The notes beneath the pieces were generated by a model. The model saw nothing but the letters and a program-made list of their open reading frames with translations. It searched no databases and was not told the origin of the DNA. Both the position numbers and the translations under genes were made by a program. From NCBI GenBank assembly GCA_000969725.1, contig JXSR01S029557.1: a DNA stretch of 22,641 nt; one strand, 5' to 3'. Within the stretch, counting starts at the first letter, position 1. Every line of letters begins with the position of its first letter. Of the stretch, positions 16,664-22,641 are shown in pieces. The DNA is from Ophiothrix spiculata. Its lineage: Eukaryota > Echinodermata > Ophiuroidea > Amphilepidida > Ophiotrichidae.

Positions 16664-17389
16664 TTTGTCTCGCCTGAAAAATTTTCAGTAAGAGACATAC
16701 CATTCCTTAAAACTGTCCGCCGTCCGCATTTCTTGTCATGAGCAAATCTCAGAAACCGTATGCCCTATGTAGATTATATTTAGTGAGTGGGAAGTGTTGA
16801 AGCTGAACTGGCGCTGCGTACAATTTGAACACAAACTATGCATATAAAGTACCTAATTTGCATAATTTATGCGTAATTTTTAATTTTAAGTATATCTACT
16901 AAACCGTAAGGGCTATGGTAATGAAACTTAGTGACATGAAGGGGTTCGGGATTAGCACATGTGACGCGCCTTATTGGGGGGTGCGTTGAAGGTAATTCAA
17001 GGTCAAAAGGTCATTTGAGGTCAAATTTTTAAAATTGTTCGAAAAGTTGACCTGATGTCATCCGAGGTCATTTTGAGGTCAAGCTCATAACTCATTAACC
17101 CCTGACCCCACTTGGATTAAACTTAGACCATAGAAAGTACTTGACCCAAGGTCAAGGTCAGTCAAGGTCAAAAGGTCATCTGAGGTCAAATTTCCAAAAT
17201 TTTTCAAAAAGTTGACCTGAGGTCATCAGAGGTCATTTTGAGGTCAAGGTCATAGCTCATGAACTCCTGACCCCACATAGATTAAACTTATACCATAGAA
17301 AGTACTTGACCCAACGTCACTCCTACCCTATCCTACTCCATCCCACAACTGAATGATGATTAAGTAGGCGGTCGATACGCAGGCGAGAC
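16664..17389. mobile_element. Nested 726-bp element with GTCTCGCCTG / CAGGCGAGAC ends
   Basis: GTCTCGCCTG (16667-16676) and CAGGCGAGAC (17380-17389) are perfect 10-bp inverted ends. The 8-bp TACTGGTT occurs just outside both (16656-16663 and 17390-17397), though three extra T separate it from the left terminus. An 8-bp duplication would suggest hAT. The right half consists of two ~160-bp subrepeats dense in AGGTCA hexamers. It sits inside the Tc1-type element. Confidence 0.65.
17000..17252. repeat. Cluster of sixteen AGGTCA hexamers in two subrepeats
   Basis: AGGTCA or its complement TGACCT occurs sixteen times in 253 bp, where chance predicts about 0.1. Arrangements include AGGTCAAAAGGTCA (DR2 spacing) in each subrepeat, AAGGTCAAGGTCA (DR0), and several TCAAGGTCA sequences of the kind bound by monomeric NR5A/ERR receptors. 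The two subrepeats (about 16995-17125 and 17155-17290) are close copies. Regulatory activity is not shown by sequence alone. Confidence 0.8.
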
Positions 17390-17597
17390 TACTGGTTCGT
17401 GAACCATCTTGTTGTTTAAAATATGCTAAGTATATGCAAATGATGATATTCGAAATGAAATTTTAAACATAATTTACATCTTCTAAATGTAATGTTGAAA
17501 TTATTATGCAAGAAAAAGAGTTTAATTGAAATACAAATGAGTAGTTTATATTTTCGCATTGACCAGTAAGTTAGGAAAAATAAGGCCTGTTCCACTG

Positions 17598-17650
17598 TAT
17601 ACTCCAAAAGTGGCATGTTAAATCAAATCTCTCATGTAGGTGATTCACCC
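17598..17650 (+). repeat. Right part of the fourth, diverged copy of the NUP88 exon end
   Basis: After the TA, CCAAAAGTGGCATGTTAAAT and TCAAATCTCTCATGTAGGTG parallel the exon end and donor (CCAAGAGTAACATGCTATGT, AACCCCTCAGGTAGG). The copy is more diverged than units 2 and 3. It marks the far side of the Tc1-type insertion. Confidence 0.8.
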
Positions 17651-17871
17651 GTACCTGTAAGCTCATTTTGACTGTGCTGGCAGAACAGCGTTTATTTTTT
17701 TTTCTTTCTGAGAAGAAGGCTATTTTTAAGCAAATTGAGGGTGCTATTTTGTTTCATTTCTGAAATTCCCAGCTTAAAGCAATACTATAAATTGTTAAAA
17801 ATGAAGCGCCCCCTGTCACCCATGACTTTTGATTTAGAGAATAAAAGATAAGATTTATTGTTTTGCCTGTT
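17651..17871 (+). other. NUP88 intron without recognised element
   Basis: AT-rich intron; nothing was recognised. Confidence 0.4.
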
Positions 17872-19311
17872 ATCTATCGTCTCATAATGGATGGGCGTAC
17901 ATTATTTTCAGTAATGGGTGCCTCCGCAGGGGGTGCCCATTACGGCAAAACAAGGCCAAAAAATTTTAAAAAAATTGTTGTGTTGCCCTCCGCCGGCGGG
18001 TCAAAATTGTGGAAAATCCCGACCCGTTTTTTTTTTCCACCAAAATTCTTGATTTTTAATATTTCTTGAGTTGTACAAATATTTTGCCTGATTTCCAGTC
18101 GCGAAAATGTTCCAAAATGTGTATATTGGCAAAGTTTAAGAGAAGAAAAACTTTTTTTTATGACCCTGTTTCTGCACACCAAGGCGGCGTTTTTGTCAAA
18201 ACCTGTAAATTTAGCCTACGCGATACATGGCAAATTTATATCTGGCCCTAGCCATACGTAGTGACACCGTCGATTCATGTACACGGTGGTTTATAGCGAA
18301 ACATAATAGCACATGGGTTTTTTTTTCAATCGCAAATATATTTCTATAATATATGTATTTATCGTTAATAAAAAAAATAAAAGGAATAAAGAAGATTTAA
18401 AGCTCCGTAAAAGCTGGAATTAAAAAAAAAATCGTATTTTCTTTAGTCAGCTCTGTTGACGAAAGTGTTACGTGAAAGTTGGATGCATACAACGCTGTTT
18501 CAGCGACAGCACGTATGCCAAAATTCTGGTTAATAACAGCACGCACCCCTTTCCGAAATGTTGCTGTGAAACTTGAAAGGCTCCGACATGGATCAGTTCG
18601 CTGTCTGTTTGAAAGCACCTGACAAGATCAAACAGCTGATTTTCAGCAAAGTGGCTGCCGTAAGACTCGATAAGGACTTCTAGTCACTGTTTGATTCATC
18701 AATTCCAACGGAACCTGCAGAAATATGCCTTTAGGCTTAAGAGTGTGTCTCTGCCCATGTCCCCACAAGGGCCATGGCAGAACACTGGTTTGCTAACACC
18801 ACTCACCGTGCTGCGAGATCAGGAACAAAATGTTTTACTAGTGTGTTGTTTTTATTCATACTTGTTCTCTTCATTGTCTTTTAAAAAGTATTTGACATAC
18901 ATGTAGATTAAAGGGAAAGGAAATATACATACATTCACCTTTCAGTAGCAAACAACCATGTATCCCACTCTGTTTACACATGGCATCTGTAATGGTTATT
19001 TAAAAAAAAAATCCGGCCTGGCCGTCCCCATCACTTTTGGCAACACAACTATTTTTTTTTTTGCCCAATAAATCGCCATCTTTTATTCTCATTCTTAGTC
19101 ACAAATTTGAGTCATTTATAAACCAAAAACGATGTAAATTATTGCCAAAAACTATAAACATTATCATTGGAAAAACGTACACCCCTATTCAAACATGAAA
19201 TATTCCAAACCCAGTAAAGCTGTTCGCGCTGGATGTGTGCGTATACTGAACGCGCGGCTCCACTGCGTTTCACGCTGAACGCACTGACATCTATCGTCTC
19301 ATAATGGATGG
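17872..19311. repeat. 1.4-kb segment between exact 23-bp direct repeats
   Basis: The same 23 bases, starting ATCTATCGTCTCATAATGG, lie at 17872-17894 and 19289-19311. The segment between has a GC-rich start (GGGTGCCTCCGCAGGGGGTG, CCCTCCGCCGGCGGG), a short plus-strand frame beginning at 18588 (31 codons) and a minus-strand frame at 18397-18618, none of them recognised. The direct repeats could be a long target duplication, the ends of an unknown element, or a recombination product. No poly(A) tail and no terminal inverted repeats were seen. Confidence 0.6.
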
Positions 19312-19550
19312 CCAAAATTCCTTATTAGGAAGTAAAATCACACTCAGTGACTAAGAATTTAGCTTATTGGGTTTGTTTTTGGTAGATATTAATACCCTCC
19401 AAATGATTTGGTCTAAATATGCTTACTTTTTCTGTTATGGACATTTGTTGAAATAAATTTGGGTCCCAGTACGCCAAATTTAACAACTGCGTCCAAGAGA
19501 ATAGAGTATAGGTGATCTCACACATCTTGTATTTATTATTATCTCTACAG

Positions 19551-19697
19551 ACCTGTAGATGTGTGTGAGCAACCCAATCTGTTGACTGATAAAGAGACTG
19601 ATCCAGTTGTGTCACCGATGCGTCATCTCAACACTGAATCATTCCAGAAAGTTGTGCAAAGATTACTTCATCGTACACAATCATATCCAATATTAAG
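19551..19697 (+). CDS. nup88: NUP88 exon (linker to the C-terminal helical part)
   Basis: 147 nt. The acceptor ATTATCTCTACAG follows a 4.7-kb intron; the first base completes an Arg codon and the exon ends AG before GTGAGC. It reads RPVDVCEQPNLLTDKETDP, then MRHLNTESFQKVVQRLLHRT, then QSYPILR. The vertebrate counterpart is PPLLCTREDVEV ... LAETPDSFEKHIRSILQRSV ... NPAFLK. The conserved SF-K-[IV]--[IL]L-R helix supports the assignment; the N-terminal half is more divergent. Confidence 0.92.
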
Positions 19698-20435
19698 GTG
19701 AGCAAATGTACTTTTATTGTATGATATCTAAAGTTGGGAGATAGATGAACTGAACATGGGTACAAAGATATAAAGCTATAACGATACACACTAGCATACG
19801 AGACCAGAACTGATGCTACCGTATTTCTAATACATAATCAGATAAAGGAATGGAGAAATACGCATCGTACACTTTGTTTACTCTGCTTATTGCTTGCTTT
19901 GGTGTTTACTATTTTGTCCTGAGCATGGCAGGGATCCAGCCCATAATGGAAATCATTATTTTACTTTTGTTCGGTCAGGGAATTTGATAAAAATACCTCA
20001 AAATCAGGGAAAAGTCAGGGAATTTTGATTGGCCAAGATTTGAAAGTAGCTGGTCAGACTAATTTTCCACGATGTGTCAGGTCTAATATACTTCTAGGTT
20101 GATATGCGAGGTTGTAGGATTTGAAAAGTTGCCCGTTTTTGTAAAAATAATTATCATGGAATTTCGAGTGCTCGTCAGGGAAAAAATTAGGGAATTCTGT
20201 TTTCTTAGAAATTAAGAATGCATGGGATGAAATATACGTCCAATAAGGGTGTCAGTCTGTCGTGGTTGTTGCATGAGGAGCGTGGCATCAACAATTTGAT
20301 GTAAACTATCTTGACCTTGTGGTGCGTTTGAAAGTTTTGCGGCCAGCACAACAAGCATATATATCAATTATCTTGTGTTGATTTCAACAATACATTGTGA
20401 AGAGTTGGATTGAATTCAACCTTTCTGGTGATCAG
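19698..20435 (+). other. NUP88 intron with an unassigned repeat rich in GTCAGGGAA
   Basis: Between about 19970 and 20200 the motif TCAGGGAA recurs at least four times, with AATTT or AAAA following. It looks like part of an old dispersed repeat, but I cannot set ends or class. Nothing else was seen. Confidence 0.4.
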
Positions 20436-20486
20436 CTATACTTTGATCAACACTAAATAGGCGGAAAATATGAGGCTTTTCTTCTT
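20436..20486. mobile_element. Terminal fragment of the CTATACTTTGATCAACAC MITE, copy B
   Basis: CTATACTTTGATCAACACTA, AATAGGCGG and TATGAGGCTTTTCTT match, in reverse orientation, the right end of the copy at 11284-11508 over about 48 bp with three differences. The other end of this copy was not found. Confidence 0.75.
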
Positions 20487-20499
20487 GGGAATAAGGCAT

Positions 20500-20640
20500 A
20501 ACTATTGTGAATCTGCAACCATAATCCCACTTCCATGCGGTGTAAACAAAAATCCAAAGTACAGTGCCCCATTGTTTGTGAATGCAACCCCTACCATGGA
20601 TGTTTGTGTAAATTGTCTAATAAATTTGTTTTTGTCTATA
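20500..20640. repeat. Interspersed repeat, copy B (related to 7955-8130)
   Basis: AAAATCCAAAGTACAGTGCC, GTGAATGCAACCC, CCATGGATGTTTGTGTAAAT and GTCTAATAAATTTG follow the same order as in copy A. A short run of GAAT units lies just to the right (about 20659-20674). Confidence 0.6.
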
Positions 20641-20775
20641 TAGAAAAAGAGTGAGTTAATGAATGAATGAATGAAGGTGATGGCTTTTTGTGTGTATGTC
20701 AGAGTACTTATCTTTTTTTGAAGGAAAATAAATTGTTGAAAAAATGCATTTCTAGGATTGTTCAAACTATAATCA

Positions 20776-20901
20776 AAAGTTATGTTAGACAAATACTGTG
20801 ATTACTCACGTCTCTGAAGACACTTGTGATCATGACCTCTGATCGAGAGGTCGAAAGCTAAAAAGATGTGAGTAATCACTGGATTTGTCTAACATAACTT
20901 T
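20776..20901. mobile_element. Foldback MITE, ~126 bp
   Basis: The left arm AAAGTTATGTTAGACAAAT and TGTGATTACTCACGTCT faces the right arm AAGATGTGAGTAATCACTGG and ATTTGTCTAACATAACTTT. The arms are about 38 bp and nearly perfect. The loop contains GAGAGGTCGAAAGC. Target duplication is unclear. Intronic. Confidence 0.85.
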
Positions 20902-21079
20902 ATCGATTATCTAATAAATTGTTATTAATACTTCTCTTCAAAGTGCTCCAAGTGAAACAAAGCATTCAACTTGGAAAGAAAAACCACTTGAATTTGCCAG
21001 AAAATATTTATTGAGAAGGAAAATGTTCAATTTAGAGGAAATTAAAACCACACCTGAAACTGCCCTGAAATAATTCGAA

Positions 21080-21271
21080 GGTTGAGAACCACAATGCTGT
21101 ATATGCAAGACAACAATCTCTAGATCGAAAGGTGTCAAAACCTTGCGGTGCTTTTGAGATGATCTATTACACATGTGTATAAGATCATTCATCTTGAAAG
21201 ACACATGTGGTCTTGAAACCTTTTGTTCTCGTGATTGTCGAAATGTAGATACGGCCTTGTGGCTCTCAACC
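21080..21271. mobile_element. Inverted-repeat MITE, 192 bp, GGTTGAGAACCACA termini
   Basis: The left GGTTGAGAACCACAATGC and right GCCTTGTGGCTCTCAACC are imperfect inverted repeats extending through a GTATATGCA/TGTAGATAC block. The interior holds CTTGAAAG and ATCGAAAGG motifs and a short hairpin ACACATGTGT. The minus-strand frame 20938-21204 overlaps it by chance. Confidence 0.75.
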
Positions 21272-21382
21272 CTGGATTTATTGAATAAATTTATTAATTA
21301 AAATGGCATGATTTGAATTGGTGATTATATTAAGGATTTAAAATTGCGCTAACTCTGAAATTGGGTTATTTTGTGACTACAG

Positions 21383-21505
21383 GGCAAGCAGTAAAACTTA
21401 TCTGTCTCTTGAAGAAAGTTTCCAGTTGCTACAGAGAGCAACTAAAGTGTTGAGAGATGAATATATTCAGAAGCAGGAGTTAGCTAGGGAGGAGATCGAA
21501 AAGCG
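21383..21505 (+). CDS. nup88: NUP88 exon (start of C-terminal coiled-coil region)
   Basis: 123 nt. The acceptor is TTTGTGACTACAG, the first base completes an Arg codon, and the exon ends CG before GTAAGT. It reads ASSKTYLSLEESFQLLQRAT, then KVLRDEYIQKQELAREEIEK. This matches the vertebrate EECLQLLSRATQVFREQYIL ... KQDLAKEEIQRR. The charged heptad-like pattern marks entry into the coiled coil that anchors NUP88 with NUP62 and NUP214. The next exon should lie beyond the right edge: none with matching phase was seen before 22641. Confidence 0.96.
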
Positions 21506-21628
21506 GTAAGTGAAGACAAATTGTCATCTTCTAGAATGAAGGCTACAACTAGACAGCATTTGAAACTGCATATAAAAAAATGAAAGAGAAGTTTAGAATG
21601 TACCAAGTGACTATGCAAGCATTTGTTA

Positions 21629-21922
21629 GGCCCAAAAAAAAGACTCTGTCTCAGGTTCCCGCGCATAGGGTTAAAAATTCAAGTTTCACCGCATTTCTTT
21701 TTAGGTTTTCAGGAGGTTTTTTGCTTTTTTATTTTTTTCTTACATCAAGAGATAAAAAAAGGGGGGAATTTTGGCTGCCAAAGCAACCAAAAAAAAAATA
21801 GTGGCCTAAAAAGGTAATAAAAAATATTTCCGCGCAGCGCATAGCCTTTTTGACTAAAAAAACCCAGCATAGCGCTTGGGGTTTTGGGCCTAAGGAACCT
21901 GAGACAGAGTGTTTTTTTTGCC
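21629..21922. mobile_element. Inverted-repeat MITE, ~294 bp, CTCTGTCTCAGGTTCC termini
   Basis: The left GACTCTGTCTCAGGTTCCC, preceded by GGCCC and an A-run, faces the right GGAACCTGAGACAGAGTG followed by a T-run and GCC. Arms are about 29 bp. The interior contains GCGCATAGGG and CCAGCATAGCGC motifs in inverted order. It lies in the intron after the last visible NUP88 exon. Overlapping frames on both strands result from the palindrome. Confidence 0.8.
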
Positions 21923-22189
21923 TTATTTGAAAAGTTAGTTGTATGCAATGGCTGCCATATGTCTTGTTTATTCAACACATCTGGGCTGTTTACATGGAAT
22001 GCAGGCTCGGATCAATCTGTATCTCCCAGATGTAGATCTAAGATCTGGGTCTGTCTATGCACAGCACTTCATTGGCATATTTGGATCTTACACTATAGTC
22101 AGGGGGCTTATGTAATCCCGTGGCCTTTTAATGATTAAAGCATTACACCTATTTTGGAACCTTAAGTGGCATCCAAATAACAAGAAAAA
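21923..22189 (+). other. Intron sequence without recognised element
   Basis: An 84-codon frame (21884-22138) overlaps the MITE end and shows no domain. AGATGTAGATCTAAGATCTGG (22029 region) contains a small AGATCT repeat. No further NUP88 exon is found. Confidence 0.35.
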
Positions 22190-22641
22190 ATTTGCTGGAG
22201 ATCACCGAGGGGTGGCAGATGGCGGCCATCTTGATTTTTAAAATGGCCGCCATTTTCAACCTATTTTGGTCTCATGTGGTTCATAAAACTATGCTTCTTG
22301 GTCCAATTATCCATTTATTTTAATTAAATATCACATGTTACCAACACTTACACATATAATTGAAATAAAACATCCAAAAATAATCAAAATGGCCGCAAAT
22401 TATATTCAAAATGGCCGCCATTTGCAACCAATTATGACCAATTCTGACCTATAAGTCAGTATTTTGGCCAAATTATACATTTATTTTCATCCAATGTTAC
22501 ATCTTAACAATATTCATACATACATGTAATATTGAAAAACTCAATCTAAAAATATTCAAAATGGCGGCAAATTATACCCAAAATGGCCGCCAAATATACA
22601 AAAATGGCCGCCATTTTCACTCAATTATGATCTATTTTGAC
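22190..22641. repeat. Tandem ~168-bp repeat rich in ATGGCCGCCAT motifs, running off the window
   Basis: Two and a half units are visible. Landmarks are CCATTTATTTTAATTAAATA (about 22310) against ACATTTATTTTCATCCAATG (about 22478), and AAAATGGCCGC clusters at about 22240, 22387-22420 and 22557-22615. At least seven AATGGCCGC or GGCGGC(A/C) motifs occur, several as the full palindrome AAAATGGCCGCCATTTT. GCCGCCATTTT is the core of the YY1 binding consensus. The array continues past 22641. Confidence 0.8.

Larger units (their letters stand above)
15390..17597. mobile_element. Tc1/mariner-type non-autonomous element, 2208 bp with nested insertions, TA target duplication
   Basis: The ends are inverted repeats of about 27 bp with one mismatch: CAGTGGAACTGGCC and its TTATTTTTCCTAA continuation at left, TTAGGAAAAATAAGGCC and TGTTCCACTG at right. 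TA flanks both ends (15388-15389, 17598-17599), and the CAGT start is typical of Tc1/mariner families. Joining the flanks at the TA restores a fourth unit of the host tandem array, which independently confirms the borders. No transposase frame is visible. A SINE and a 726-bp element lie inside. Confidence 0.9.
4264..21505 (+). other. nup88: NUP88 gene, partial: ten consecutive coding exons
   Basis: Joined exons 4264-4433, 5249-5374, 7404-7670, 9318-9498, 10969-11131, 12334-12432, 13122-13221, 14756-14860, 19551-19697 and 21383-21505 give 1481 nt, that is 493 codons plus two bases, with no internal stop and consistent phase at every junction. The product follows vertebrate NUP88 block by block (comparison from memory). 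NUP88 is a nuclear-pore protein on the cytoplasmic face that binds NUP214 and acts in CRM1-dependent export. The N-terminal ~95 residues and the C-terminal coiled coil (~170 residues in human) are not in this model. Introns hold nearly all the mobile elements of the window. Confidence 0.93.

Noticed and set aside
18588-18683. Small + frame starting MDQFAVCLKAPDKIKQ and the opposite frame 18397-18618
   Set aside because: Short, no recognised family, no splice or promoter support; kept only as a remark on the 17872-19311 segment.
21580-21978. Overlapping frames on both strands rich in Lys/Phe
   Set aside because: They are produced by the A- and T-runs and palindromic arms of the 21629-21922 MITE.

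Overview
This is a eukaryotic window, from an intron-rich, AT-rich and transposon-dense animal genome. A marine invertebrate deuterostome (echinoderm, hemichordate or cephalochordate grade) fits best, because of the spacing of the introns, the very high density of short inverted-repeat elements, and a CR1-like retrotransposon with an N-terminal 2A-like peptide and PHD fingers. The species cannot be fixed from the sequence.

The only recognisable host gene is NUP88 (nucleoporin 88) on the + strand. Ten consecutive coding exons lie between 4264 and 21505. Every junction has a GT donor and AG acceptor and the phases agree throughout, giving 493 codons plus two bases. They cover most of the N-terminal beta-propeller and the start of the C-terminal coiled-coil part. 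The first ~95 residues were not found with confidence, and the last ~170 residues lie beyond the right edge.

Layout. 1-1141 (minus): 5' part of a decayed CR1/L2-type LINE with a 2A-like motif, two PHD fingers and a frameshifted, truncated AP-endonuclease. 1142-4026: no host gene; an inverted-repeat element (about 2430-3360) and a 3 x 107-bp tandem array. 4027-21505: NUP88, whose introns hold at least a dozen non-autonomous elements. The best defined are a 194-bp foldback MITE with TTA flanks, two neighbouring hAT-type elements with exact 8-bp target duplications (ATGTAAAG, TAACCAGG), a 2.2-kb TA-flanked Tc1/mariner-type element holding a SINE and a 726-bp element rich in AGGTCA half-sites, and several tRNA-derived SINE copies. 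A 465-N gap lies in intron 4 between identical 51-bp sequences. 22190-22641: array of about 168-bp units full of ATGGCCGCCAT motifs.

The most unusual pattern is that three NUP88 exon boundaries are each tandemly duplicated together with their splice site: the acceptor of the 4264 exon (2 copies), the acceptor of the 9318 exon (3 copies), and the donor of the 14756 exon (4 copies, the last split by the Tc1-type element). I see no coherent new multi-gene system. The interest lies in these boundary duplications, the 2A-PHD retrotransposon and the motif-dense repeats.
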